Source: Zygnema cylindricum (taxonomy: Eukaryota; Streptophyta; Zygnematophyceae; Zygnematales; Zygnemataceae). Taken from it: a stretch of 64,000 nt of DNA. Shown here one piece after another: positions 20,048 to 30,483 of this stretch. The position numbers were made by a program, and so were the translations under genes. Each line of letters begins with the position of its first letter. Position 1 is the stretch's first letter. Location: contig JBBHKE010001237.1 in assembly GCA_037447655.1 (NCBI GenBank), positions 1-64,000 on the forward strand, given 5' to 3'. The notes beneath the pieces were generated by a model. The model was not told where the DNA came from. It worked only from the letters and a program-made list of their open reading frames with translations, and did no database searches.

Positions 20048-20532
20048 CAGACTTCATCCCCATACTTAGTTGTAAAGACTCCCTTTCTAGTGAAGGTATC
20101 AAACTCTTTGTCATCTAATACAGATGTAGAGACAAGATTTTTGCTCAGCTGAGGAATGTAGAGTACATCTGAGAATGTGAGTATAAAAGTATTACCCTCC
20201 ACTAAGACTTTTAGATCTACTGACCCCACTAGATCTATAGTAACCACTCGCCCATCGTTATAGTCTATCTCTACAATAGGGATCTTTTTTAGCTTAGTGA
20301 AAAGTTGCTTATCACGACATATATTCATGGATGGACCTAAATCGATAATCCATCCTTCCTGTGGAGATTCCCGAATTTCTATAAGGGCACACTTCTGTCT
20401 CCGTGGGATCTCCTTCTTCTCCAGACTCTTGTCAACAAGAAGCTCCCTATTCTCCTTAGAGGACTCGTCCTCGGTTTCTCCTGTCACTTTTGTGACCACA
20501 AGTGCCTTTTTCTTCCCTTCGGAAGAACCCAC
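20048..20532 (-). pseudogene. Copia C protease
   Basis: Minus strand: KKEIPRRQKCALIEIRESPQEGWIIDLGPSMNICRDKQLFTKLKKIP, DGRVVTIDLVGSVDLKVLVEG, SDVLYIPQLSKNLVSTSVLDDKEFD. The active-site Ser of DSG is Leu (DLG), which should abolish activity. It continues across element B into 17412 and below. Confidence 0.82.
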
Positions 20533-21079
20533 TCCACGGTTCTCTTAGAGCCTTAGCTCCGCCAGCTTGACATAATCCGCGAAAATGTATCTTGGCTTTT
20601 TGCAAAAACAACAAAGGCCCTTTGGGGGCCTTGGCCCTCTAGATTGATCTCTTTCCCCTTTGTACGGTTTCTTTGGATCCTTCCCCCATCGTTCCCCTCC
20701 TGAACCTAGAGCTTGAATGCTCTTTCCTCCTCTCTTAATCTCCATGGTGTTTTCCAGCACAAGTATCATCTGGACCACTCTATTCCACTTCCATGAACTA
20801 TCACTCATTTCTTGTACTCGGTACACTATGTTTTCGTACTCGTCAGGTAACCTAAGATGAAAGTGTTAACTTTCATCTTCATTGTACTTGTCCTCCCGGC
20901 ACTTTCCATCTCCATATACAAACAAGAAAGATCATAACAATAATCTAACATCTTTCCTATTTTGTAGGTGTAACTCACTAGCTTCTGCTCAACCAACTAG
21001 AGCTCCTGAATAGTACCTGCTCTAAAGATCTCCACCAAACTCACCCACAACTCCTCGGCCTTGTAAATGTGAAGGTGAG
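20533..21079 (-). pseudogene. Copia C gag C-terminal half
   Basis: Minus strand: EIYRAGTIQELQLV, YKIGKMLDYCYDL, VYRVQEMSDSSWKWNRVVQMILVLENTMEIKRGGKSIQALG, then the zinc knuckle region GLCCFCKKPRYIFADYVKL (His to Ile and Cys to Tyr changes break the knuckle). Frameshifts lie near 20826-20870. The gag N-terminus is missing: the coding sequence runs straight into the PBS complement at 21080-21094. Confidence 0.8.
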
Positions 21080-21094
21080 GGTGGGCCTATAACC

Positions 21095-21395
21095 TGCAAT
21101 TCTGTGTCCTCAATTAGACTACACGATTTAAGAAACCTCTAGATAGTTTTCAACTAACCAACTTCAAATCACAACTACTAGTGCCCAAGAAGGCAAACTG
21201 ACAGTGTGACTGCTCCCCTGTGCAGCTTGGACTACCTTGAGTCTGTAGCAAAATGAATCACTGAAAAAGGTCAACTAACCGATAAGTTATGAGCCGGCAA
21301 AAATGCCAACTTTATACAAAGCTCTCTTAGATAGAGGTGACTACCTACCAGATTTTCTTAAGTCTTAAACCCCTCTCACAACCCCATCACAATTA
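21095..21395 (-). repeat. Copia C 5' LTR, truncated
   Basis: Starts TGCAATTCTGTGTCC next to the PBS complement and follows the R-type LTR for about 300 bp to TCTCACAACCCC, then changes to unrelated LTR sequence. The outer 700 bp and the target duplication are lost. Confidence 0.82.
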
Positions 21396-22676
21396 TAAGA
21401 GCGAATCAGGATTGGACATGTGTTGACTTTTTAGCCATGTCGTACGACGACCGTACAAAAGGTACACCGACATGTGTACCTTTATGTACTATACAGTAAT
21501 GTGATTGGTTCGTACCTCAGTACTAGAGGGTGCAGTCTGCCTCTAACTCCCTTCTCCAAGCCCCCACACTTGTTGTAGTCACTGAAGGCTAGACAGGGAG
21601 CTAGAACCATGGTTGCCTAGGCTCTCTATGGAGAAAGGATGTAGATTTGGTAGACTTACCAAAATGGTATCTGATGGACCCAGGAATTGATCCTTGTACC
21701 TACAGTCCGTCAGGTAACTGGCAGCCGTTGGCCTTATCCGTTTAGTCTAGGACAAGTGCTAAGACGTAATGGGTTTGGTAAAAATTTAAATAGTATTTAG
21801 TAGGGTTTTTGATTTAACTGGATTACGGTTTATATGTCATAGAAACAATTGTACTTTTAAGTACCGGACGAAACAAATAGTACGGACATTTGTTTCGACG
21901 GTCCGTATGAAATGCCGAAATAAATCGGACGACTATGATTAGCGCCGGCTAGGCGAAAGGAAAATTTGGCAGTTTGCGGACGTCACCACTCCGGATGACA
22001 CGTGGCGACATCGTACAGGTTGTAGAATCTACGAAATGGAACACAACAAATTAGGATGTGACAAATGTCACATTTTGGCAACATCGTACACTTTCCGTAC
22101 AGAAAGAACTCCGACACCTGTACTTTCTTGTACGATACCGTTTTCCTGACATGGCATGACCTGGCGCCACGTGGAGAGATAAGATTTGGAGGCAGGAATT
22201 TTAGAGATTATAAGAGCGAATATGGATAAGACATGTGTTAACTTTTTAGCCATGTCGTACGATGACCGTACAAAAGGTACAACGACACCTGTACCTTTAT
22301 GTACTATACAATAATGGGATTGGTTCGTACTTCAGTACTAGAGGGTTTAGAGAGGGGATTAGGACTTAGAATATTTCGGGTAGGTAGCCACCTCTCTCCC
22401 TGAGAGCACCTTGTGTAAATGGCAAACTTTGGCCAGCCATAACAATCAACTCAGGTTACCAATTTCAATGATTCTTGATGCTGCAGACACAGGGGAGCCC
22501 AGGCTACACATGGATGTAGTCGGTCAGAGTTTTTGTCGCCTTGGTGGCTGCATTTCTTAGGGAAAGTCAAAGTGGTTTAATGTGTTCAAATCTCATATTC
22601 TAACTTTGCATTCTGTGGTGGAACTGAGCACACAGAAAGTGTTATTTCCCAAGGGTGAAGCTATATTGGGGTGTAG
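21396..22676 (+). repeat. Chimeric plus-oriented copia LTR pieces
   Basis: Two LTR segments are joined. A stretch starting TTATAAGAGCGAAT occurs at about 21401-21510 and again at 22208-22350. Between them is an LTR front (GCAGTCTGCCTCTAACTCCC, CCATGGTTGCC), a minus-strand tRNA-like block (about 21681-21755), and CACGTGG promoter-like words. From 22350 the sequence matches the D/B/F LTR back part up to GAAGCTATATTGGGGTG. No coding sequence is seen. Confidence 0.65.
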
Positions 22677-23184
22677 TTTCGGTGTATAAAAGTAGGACTT
22701 AGTGAATTTGATTTTTAGGAACAAATGATATGAAAACTGTACACTCAGTTTTATGTAATTTCATTTCTACATATCTCACAGATTTGTGAGCGGAATTTAT
22801 TGAAATTTTGTGTGTGTGTTCCTTTGTATATTATCTACATTGTGGCAAATTTTCAGACGTTTGGAGCGTTTTTCTGAAAGTTATAGTCTGTCAAAGTTGC
22901 TGTTCAGCCATCGGTATTTGTGGAAGCTTCCTCTCTTGATTTTTTCTACGATGACTACTGTTGCATCTTCTTCATCTTCAGTACCAACACTTGTCTCAGA
23001 ACAAGAGAGCTCACTATGGAGAATCATACGAGGCTGCCTAGAAAACCAACCAGAGTTCAGATGCAACGGAAGGTGAAGGGAAAATCATTACCGTGGAAAG
23101 GGAAATAGGGGAGAAAGATAAAGAGACACCTATGGTGAGGGGAGCTAGGCTCTCAGCTACGGTTTCACTTGTGGGGGTTATAAC
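22677..23184 (+). pseudogene. S-type LTR end joined to a gag start
   Basis: 22677-22999 matches the 3' part of solo LTR S (47136-47999) read in reverse. The shared coding text YSLSKLLFSHRYLWKLPL and MTTVASSSSS comes just before the LTR end. It is then fused to D/B-type gag sequence (SLWRIIRGCLENQPEFRCNGR, then GEKDKETPMVRGARLSA) up to 23184, where solo LTR F begins. The ATG at 22950 again lies within the LTR end, as in the other gag genes. Broken downstream. Confidence 0.6.
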
Positions 23185-24364
23185 TGAAACTCCGAGACCT
23201 CCATTCGCCCTTAGAGTATGCAGATCCAAAAGAAGCTAATCTAGATAGTGCCGACTCCAAGTTAATATAAACCCAAATGACCGACCCCTTGACAGTCACA
23301 ATCCCAATATAGATTCACCCGTGTGAAATAACACTTTCTGTGTGCTTAGTTCCACCACAGAATGCAAAGTTAGAATATGAGATTTGGTCACATTCACCCA
23401 CTTTGACTTTCCCTTATAAATGCAGCCACCCTGGAAGACAAAAACTCTGACCGACTACACCCGTGTGTAGCGTGGACTCTCGTGAGTCCGCAGCAAAAAG
23501 AATCACTGAAAATGGTTAAGTAAATTGATAGTTATGGCTGGCCAAAATTTGCTATTTATACAGATTGCTCTCTGGGAGAGGCAGCTGCCTACCCAAAATT
23601 TTCTAAGTCCTATTCCCTCTCTAAAACTCTATCTACTGAAGTACGACACCAGTCAAATTACTGTGTCGTACATAAAAGTACAGGTGCCGGTGTACTTTAT
23701 GTACGGCCATTGTACGACATGGCCAAAATGTCGACACGTGTCAAATCAGGATTAGTTCCTGTAATCTCCGGAAATCCCGTAGTCCAATGTTATCACGCCA
23801 CGTGTCATCTGACGTGGCAAAGACCGTAAAACGCCAAAAATGCCTTTTCCGTGATCGCGGCGCCTATCGTGGCCGTCCGATCAAAACCGGCTATAATCCT
23901 AGCCGCTGAAATTCGACGCGCGGTATTTGTTTCGCTATTGAAACAAATGCGCGGTATCCGTTCTGTCCACATACCGTACTTCGTACTAAATCAAACTGCA
24001 TCTATGTACTAAGTATCTATTAGCCGTTAAACGGATTAATCTACATATAACAATTTATATATTTATCAAACCCTATATATCGTAATATCTGTCCTAGACT
24101 TAACGGCTAGAGCTAACGGCTAATGCAGATTGACAGATGGCAGGTACCAGGATCAATTCCTGGGTCCGTCAACTAACTTTTGGTAAGTCTACCTAATTCA
24201 CCCCTTGTCTTCTCTAGAGAGCCTAGGCAGCCATGGCTGTAGCTCCCTATCCAGCCTTCAGTGACTAGAACAAGTGTGGGGGCTTGGATAGGGGAGTTAG
24301 AGGCAGACCGCCTCAGCTCTTTTTCTATCTTAATATAGACCTAGAAAATATTCAAATATCAACA
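23185..24364 (-). repeat. Solo LTR F (D/B family)
   Basis: 1180 bp. The plus strand starts TGAAACTCCGAG and ends AATATCAACA; no internal region is attached on either side. The flanks ATAAC and CTACT do not match, so later recombination is likely. The tRNA-like block at 24091-24173 has a perfect T arm (CCAGG-ATCAATT-CCTGG). Confidence 0.8.
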
Positions 24365-24471
24365 CTACTCTACGCTCGTTCTACACCGTAGCTCTAGCAG
24401 CTGCTCCTTTCACTCTTAACTTCCTCCTCATAGCCTCATCTATTGAGAACTTAAGCTTTCAATTTGAACAC
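24365..24471 (-). repeat. Remnant 3' LTR of element E
   Basis: 107 bp ending AAGCTTTCAATTTGAACA, followed by CTCCCG, a purine-tract complement. It matches the end of 27980-28270. The rest of the LTR is lost at the junction with solo LTR F. Confidence 0.6.
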
Positions 24472-25443
24472 TCCCGTAAAGCTTTAGATTCAATAGTCCA
24501 TGCAGATGTGTTGCCCTAATGGAAATACAAACAAACTGAAGAATGTGGAATATTTAGAGATTAAAAATTCTCTATCAACCTCCACTACCAATGATTCAAA
24601 AATATTAGCCAAAATTAACTTCACCACTGTTTTGTTGACGTCGCCACGTCCCATTTGTCTTGTTGAAAACCACCACCTTGCAGAATTTGTCATGTAACAG
24701 CTCCCCGTAAGTCATAAATGTGAAATTGTCACTTTCACTAACGTTATAACACCATTTCTTCCGCTGCGTTGCTTCTCGTCGATGCGTTGGAAAGCGAACT
24801 GCTTCCGCTAATTCTCCACTGCCTCCGCTGCGTTCCTGCCATGTTTTCCAATCTTCCCCGTCTTGACAACTGCCTCTTTGCCGAGTTAATCTTTTAACAT
24901 TCAAACACTCTCTGTCTTCCACGAATAACTTTATCAACCACTTTTTTTTTTTAATTTCTATGAATTTTACACACTAACAGATTTGAATATCGTCCCGTTA
25001 CAGCTCCTCTTATGCCATAAACGTCAAATTGTCCTTTCAAAAAGAATACATCTCTCTAGTAACTATGAATTCCACCCGTAATCGTCACCTACTCATATGA
25101 TCAGTATTTGTCAAAAATATCTATCTTCTACCCACTTTCATCAACCAATAGTTGTACCTCCCCCCTATCAAACACTTCCACGTCATTCGCTGCGCTGCTA
25201 TGTTGCGTCATTGCTTTGCGACGTGAACCGCTTCCGATGATTCACCACTGCTTCCGATACCTCATTCGGTTTTCAAAAATACATAAGTAACACTTTTTGT
25301 TTCTTTTCAACTAACTCAACAAGAAATAACATTAAATCTAAAATCCTACCAAAAAATATTTAATGTCAAAAGGAGCTAAGACATGCCTGTAATATAAGTT
25401 TTTCCAAAATTAAGATTTCTCTAAATTCACGTTTTCTAGTAAA
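24472..25443 (-). other. Element E interior, no clear gene
   Basis: No open frame with recognised motifs. A weak minus-strand end near 24490-24560 (FPLGQHICMDY) may be a relic of an RNase H end, but support is thin. The rest, including 24700-25440, shows nothing recognised. Confidence 0.4.
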
Positions 25444-25713
25444 TCATTTCTCCCGCTGTCTTCTCTTAATCACGTTTCGATCATGCTTTCTTTTGCCCTT
25501 GATCCGTTGAATATTGTATCTTTTCTTTGTTTTCTTCATTATCTTTTGTCTTTTCGGAAAATTTTCATTCATGTCACAATTTTCTACTCTTTTAATGTCA
25601 AAAATATTAATTTTCTGTTTTACCTCTATGTTTTTCTTCGTAGATTTGCTATTCCCATTAACTTCATTCATCTGAGAAATTTTAATTTTGATTATTTTTC
25701 TTTTCAGCTGCAC
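25444..25713 (-). CDS. Element E lysine-rich hypothetical ORF
   Basis: 89 codons, about one third Lys/Arg (KRKIIKIKISQ, KRQKIMKKTKKRYN, KGKRKHDRNVIKRRQREK). No family is recognised. It lies downstream of the gag pieces of E, where full elements have integrase. A basic low-complexity end could bind nucleic acid, but it may be a chance frame in AT-rich sequence. Confidence 0.35.
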   Translation of the reverse strand: MQLKRKIIKIKISQMNEVNGNSKSTKKNIEVKQKINIFDIKRVENCDMNENFPKRQKIMKKTKKRYNIQRIKGKRKHDRNVIKRRQREK

Positions 25714-25736
25714 TCTTTTCCTCCTATTTTCTTTTC

Positions 25737-26105
25737 CTATATTTCTAACGTTTGCATTTCTATTACATTTTTCACTCCCACAAACTTATTCTCTCGATCC
25801 AATTTCTTAACAGTTTTTCTTTGTTCTTCTCCTAGTTCACCAATTTCCACATCCACCTTATTTCTAGTTTCTGCTTCTAAGTGTCCATCTCTTCCTTCGT
25901 CATTTTTCCTTACTTCAAGAAACTCTTCCTCCTGTAACTCTTTTGTACTCACCAATCTGTCGTCGAGAAAAGGGACAGACATCAAATCCTTTTCTATCAC
26001 CTCCTTATCCTCATTCCAAACAACATAGAAGGTCGGTAGGTAAATAAATTTGTCAACACACTGTGTATGCCTCTTGTCATCGGTTGAGTCTTGTCTCTCA
26101 CTCAC
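25737..26105 (-). CDS. Element E acidic hypothetical ORF
   Basis: 122 codons directly after the gag zinc knuckle: TDDKRHTQCVDKFIYLPTFYVVWNEDKEVIEKD, then EEEFLEVRKNDEGRDGHLEAETRNKVDVEIGELGEEQ. Acidic and not recognised. Its position matches the acidic stretch that follows the zinc knuckle in B and D, although the sequences do not look alike. Confidence 0.4.
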   Translation of the reverse strand: MSERQDSTDDKRHTQCVDKFIYLPTFYVVWNEDKEVIEKDLMSVPFLDDRLVSTKELQEEEFLEVRKNDEGRDGHLEAETRNKVDVEIGELGEEQRKTVKKLDRENKFVGVKNVIEMQTLEI

Positions 26106-26162
26106 GAAAGAACTTGATTCTCTTCTTGTTGATGGTCGAACTAGATTGTTGTCCCATCCATC

Positions 26163-26453
26163 TCAGAAATTCCCTGTAACACATGCACTTTTATATGACG
26201 GACATACCCTGAAGGTATGTCCCAAATCATTACAATAAAAGCAATTCTTTTGCCGATCTCCGAACTCGCTATTCTTTTTAATTTTCTGAAACTGAGACTT
26301 ACATTCCTTTATATTCCTCTTACTTGAAAAAACCTTTTTATTAGCCTCTTCATCTAGAACACCACGCCTTGCTACAGTTAAGCTCCAATCCCTTTTATCA
26401 ATTAAATTCAGTCGATCTAAAGCACTCTTATATTCTTTAGGTAGACTTCTCAT
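26163..26453 (-). pseudogene. Element E gag C-terminus with zinc knuckle
   Basis: 96 codons: RSLPKEYKSALDRLNLI (the copia gag LPxEYE motif), RRGVLDEEANKK, then the zinc knuckle C-F-Y-C-N-D-L-G-H-T-F-R-V-C, a complete CX2CX4HX4C. It is separated by a stop near 26500 from the upstream gag part. Gag of this family is clearly diverged from that of A, C, H and R. Confidence 0.78.
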
Positions 26454-26495
26454 TAATAATATAGCTTGTTGGGCATCTGTAAAGTTTCCTCCTGC

Positions 26496-26906
26496 CTAAT
26501 CATTTTCTGCAAATAATACTTGTAAGTCAATACAGTGTTTTTCCATACTACCTCCTACATACTTGAATTCAACTATTTCGGTAACATTGCTAACCCAATG
26601 ATATAAAGAAGTCTTTGCATACATACATTCTAAGCATTTCCATAATTCAGATGCCTTTTTAAAACTTAAGTATGACATTACCAAATCCCCAGTCAAGGAG
26701 TTCTTGATAACCCTTAGGCACTCATGATTTTTCCTTTTCCATCCAGTTGATGTTTCGGCCAAGGTACCGTCCACCACATCCATGAGCTCCATCATCTCGA
26801 AGTAGCTCTCGAGTGCATCCTTCCAGTAGTGATATTTTGATCCATCAAATATGGGTAGCCATGGGTGTGGGCCCATAACCTGTTCTCCATAGCCTATTTC
26901 AGCCAT
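26496..26906 (-). pseudogene. Element E gag N-terminus, start inside LTR
   Basis: 136 codons: MAEIGYGEQVMGPHPWLPIFDGSKYHYWKDALESYFEMMELMDVVDG, then DLVMSYLSFKKASELWKCLECMYAKTSLYHW and FKYVGGSMEKHCIDL. This is the copia gag layout. The ATG is in the LTR (LTR begins 26881, ATG at 26906 on the minus strand), and codons 9-13 are the PBS (minus strand GGTTATGGGCCCAC). It keeps the same overlap as the distant A, B and R elements. Confidence 0.82.
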
Positions 26907-27979
26907 GGATTACTCACGGAAACACCCACAGACTACCTCAAAAACAGTTATGTTCCATACAACACAGATTACTAAAAAAAAAACAGAATTACCTCAAACT
27001 GCACCAATGTGCAGTATACCGTATAAAATGTAAACTCCTAAAGTTACAGCTAAATCCACTTGGGCATATAGAAGATATAAGCTCAAGAGTTTCCCAAAAA
27101 TAGTTGACAGCTTCACAAACTAACCACTTAGACTGTACACAGAATCTTACAGAGATACTGAAATACAATGAAACCTAACACACATATATATTCTATATCA
27201 TAAAATAACTCCACAAAGTTTCACATGTAAGAACCTAACAGAGTGATCACACCATCAGGTCAAAGATGCAGAAAACAGTTTGCCATTGCTTTGATAAACT
27301 TGACTGCGATACTCAAAATATTATAAGTCCTACAAGTTATACTCAGAGAGTTCACTAGTGAATGTACGGAGGCATACCAGCCATACAGTATCTACCATCT
27401 ACTTAAAATATTGTAAGTATACCCGAATAGTTCAAGGTATGTCAGACCGAACAAATGTACACTAATAATTAATTAGCAAAATGACAAACCTTTGTTGAAC
27501 ATAATATTTACACCGACATCTCCACAATCTTCGTACGTTAAAAACCAAGTTACCACTCAGTAAATATCATTACTCACAATCTATACTAGTCATATTATTC
27601 GTAGCTGCGTCAGCTGCTTTGTCCGTGCGGATCGTATCAGGGTAACCGCAGCTGCGTTGACTCGTCTGCGTCGCAGCTGCTCCGTACCGGCGGCGCATAT
27701 TCATCCAAAATAACCGCAGTTGCGTTGTCATGTTTGCGTCGCAACTGCGTTGTACCAGCGGTGCTTGTTTCAACATTTCGTTTATTCCACATCGGATCGC
27801 TTAGCGATGCGCCGTCCTTTTGTCAATGCTTGTACCCGCCACTCAGTGAGTCTTTAATATAACTTAAATTATATTCGTTCGTTCGCTCCCCCACTCCATG
27901 AATCCATTCGAATCTCCACATTAAATTCCATAGCGCACGAACTGTCTCGTACGCACAAAACAAACTATTCAAAACAACA
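26881..27979 (-). repeat. Element E 5' LTR
   Basis: 1099 bp. The plus strand starts TGTTCTCCATAG and ends AAAACAACA; on the minus strand it begins TGTTGTTTTGAATAG like solo LTR M (44520). It contains GCAGCTGCGTT repeats near 27600-27770. The outer edge is ambiguous because a further LTR-like segment (27980-28270) adjoins. Confidence 0.72.
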
Positions 27980-28270
27980 CTCCCCCAAAAATTTAGTTTC
28001 GTGCATCTATAAAAATATGCATCGTATGTTGCTACACTGCGCTAGTTCGACATCGTAGCGCAGTATCAATACAGTATACAGCGTGTACTGCTCTGCTACT
28101 ACGCTGCGCTAGTTCATCATTGAAGCGCAGTATGAATACAGTATGCAGCGTGTATTGCTCTACTGCTACACTGCGCTAGTTCTACATCGCAGCTCTAGCA
28201 GTTGCTCCTTTCACTCTTACCTTCCTACTCATAGCCTCATCTACTGAGGCTAAAGCTTTCAATTTCAACA
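27980..28270 (-). repeat. LTR-like segment with about 66-bp tandem repeats
   Basis: Two full units and one partial unit of a 65-67 bp repeat (about 28042-28200) share CTGCGCTAGTTC, AGCGCAGTAT and ATACAGTAT. Its right end, GCTTTCAATTTCAACA, matches the remnant LTR end at 24471. It is either the front part of E's LTR or the end of another element. Confidence 0.6.
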
Positions 28271-28907
28271 ACTAATAGCAACTTGTTTGGCATTCATGTC
28301 ACCTATTCTGAGGAATGAGGAGAATGATACTGATACTTGGGACTTCAACAATATGGCGGCAAAGTACTTCATCCTCCGCCATCTGACTCAGGGACTTGCA
28401 TGTCATTATTTGCAAGATGAAAGGGCATCCGGTCTTTGGATGGCTCTCATAAAGATGTACCGAAGAAGTACGATTCAACAACAACAGTTGGTTGATAAAA
28501 AAGTTAAGGAGTATGTATACAAAGGGGGGAAGATGTTTGATTTTTGCAATGAGCTTGCTACACTTTTCATGGAGCTAGAGGGTGCTGGAAAAGATTTTAG
28601 TGAAAAAGAAAAGGTTAACTGTCTACTGATAAAGTTACCCGATGAGTTCGAGAACATAGTCAACCATGTGCAGGACTTGCCAGACTCAAGGTGGATATGA
28701 AACTCAGTGGTAGGAATGATTCTCGTTTTGGAGAATACAATTGAGATGCGAAGGGGAGGAAAGAGTGGGCAAGCCTTGGCAGTTGTGACCGACTGGAAGA
28801 ACAAGAATTTCGAGGAGATCTGTCGGAAATTACAGAGGGGGGTAGCAGAAAAATTAGACCGACGAGTTTGGACCAACGGCTCCCTAGGGTTTATGTCATT
28901 TCTGTAA
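28271..28907 (+). pseudogene. Copia H gag, 5' truncated
   Basis: The 5' LTR and first gag codons are missing. 28287-28700 is open: DTWDFNNMAAKYFILRHLTQGLACHYLQDERASGLWMALIKMYRRSTIQQQQLVDKKV, YVYKGGKMFDFCNELATLF, LLIKLPDEFENIVNHVQDLPDSRW, then TGA (28698-28700). 28707-28907 continues with VGMILVLENTIEMRRGGKSGQAL, and a frameshift separates it from the zinc knuckle. Confidence 0.85.
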
Positions 28908-29478
28908 GAAACCAAGACACTATATGGCAGAGTGCACTAAGCTAACCGAGCTTCGGTTAAAGGAGGGGCTGACTAGTGGAACCCTGAGAGGAAAGAAAAA
29001 AGCCCTTGTGACACAGGTACATGAGGTGGAATCTGAAGACGAGGACGATGAGCTCCTTTTGGATGAGGAGTTGGTAGCGACAAACGAGGTAGAAATTCCA
29101 CAAAAGCAGAAATGTGCTTTCGGTGGATTGAAAGGTGAAGCACGCTGGATTATAGATTCACGTGCCTTCATGCACATGTGTAAGGATAAACACGTGTTCA
29201 CTAAGATAAGAATGATTCTCACCGTAGAGATAGAGTACGAGGATGGGAGGATAGTCACTACTACTCTTGTAGGATCAGTAGATCTGAAAGTGCTGGTAGA
29301 AGGAAAGACATCCATAGTTACATTCTCCGATGTATTGTTTATTCCTTAGCTGAACAAAAACCTCATGTCTACGTCTGTATTAGATGATAAGGGTTTTGAT
29401 ACTAGCACTCGGAAATGAGTCTTTACTGCTAGTTTTGAGGAGGAAGTTTATTTCACTGCTGAAAAAGGTAGCAAAGGT
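28895..29478 (+). pseudogene. Copia H zinc knuckle and protease
   Basis: Zinc knuckle C-H-F-C-K-K-P-R-H-Y-M-A-E-C, then KEGLTSGTLRGKKKALVTQV (the GKKKA motif where element A has a stop). The protease reads WIIDSRAFMHMC: the active-site Gly of DSG is Arg. It then has DGRIVTTTLVGSVDLKVLVEG and SDVLFIP followed by TAG (29347), and TGA at 29416. Inactive. Confidence 0.83.
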
Positions 29479-29889
29479 ATGTTTAGGCTGATTTTAAGCA
29501 ATGAAAAGAAAAAACTTTATTATGCTGGTGTTCATGATATAATGATGTGGCATAAGAGGTTTAGGCATGTGAATCTAGATAAACTAAGAGAGATGAAAAA
29601 GATGGGAGTGGTGGAAGGAATTCAGTTCAGTGAGAGTGAGAATCTAAGTGATTGTAGTGGATGTGCTCAAGGTAAAGCACACAGATTGCCCTTTCCGAAA
29701 ACAACCACCTATAGAAGAAAAAAAAATCTACATTTAGTACACACAGATATTTGGGGACCGGCCAAAGTGCCTTCACCAAGGGGGAAGAGATTTATGATGA
29801 GTATCACTGATGATTGGTCTTGGTATTCCAGGGTGTATTTTTTGAAAAATATGTCAGAAGCTCAAGATTGTTTTAGACAATAAAAAGCA
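29479..29889 (+). pseudogene. Copia H integrase, first part (cut by J)
   Basis: Zinc-binding WHKRFRHVNLDKL and CSGCAQGKAHRLPFPK, then catalytic HTDIWGPAKV and DDWSWYSRVYFLKNMSEAQDCFRQ. The frame is cut at AAGCA (29885-29889), the target duplication of element J. The missing half resumes at 46000. Confidence 0.88.
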
Positions 29890-30483
29890 TGCAACTCTGA
29901 GACCTCCATAGGACCTCAGAGTAAGCAGCTCACACGAAGCCTCTAGGATAACCCTGACCCCTTTAACTTTCAGCACGAATAATTGCCACCTTAGAAAATA
30001 AAAACTTTGACCACCTTCACCCCTATGAAAGCAAGACTCTCTTGAGTCGATAACAAAAAGAATCTTTGGATTTTCTCCCTTGAGCAATAAGTTATGGAGG
30101 GTCATAGTTGACCTTTTATTCAAAAGCTCTCTAGGAGAGAGGGTCCTATCTACCAATTTTTTCTAAGTCCTATCTCTCTGTAAAACTCTATCTACTGGTG
30201 TACGACACCTATAATATTACACTGTCGTACACAAAAGTACAACTGTCGGTGTACTTTATGTATAGATATTGTACGACATGGCCTAAATGTCGACACATGT
30301 CATATCCTGATTCGGTCCCGTAATCCCCGGAGATTCCACGATCCAACGTAAACGTGCCACGTGTCATCCGATATAGCGATGACCAAAAACCGCCGAGAAT
30401 CTTTTTCGCGATCTCGGCTTTTTTTTCGGCCATACGATTGAATGCAGATTTCAATCGTAGCCGTCATAAATGCTTGTGCGGTA
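29890..30483 (-). repeat. Copia J 3' LTR, first part
   Basis: Starts TGCAACTCTGAGACC and matches H and Q LTRs until TTGTGCGGTA, where L begins. It continues at 40853 with TGTGTTTCGTAAAAG, the expected next LTR bases. Confidence 0.88.

Noticed and set aside
24365-24369. Target duplication for solo LTR F
   Set aside because: The left flank ATAAC and right flank CTACT do not match.
28042-28200. CRISPR-like regular repeats
   Set aside because: The units are adjacent 65-67 bp tandem copies without unique spacers, in a eukaryotic LTR.
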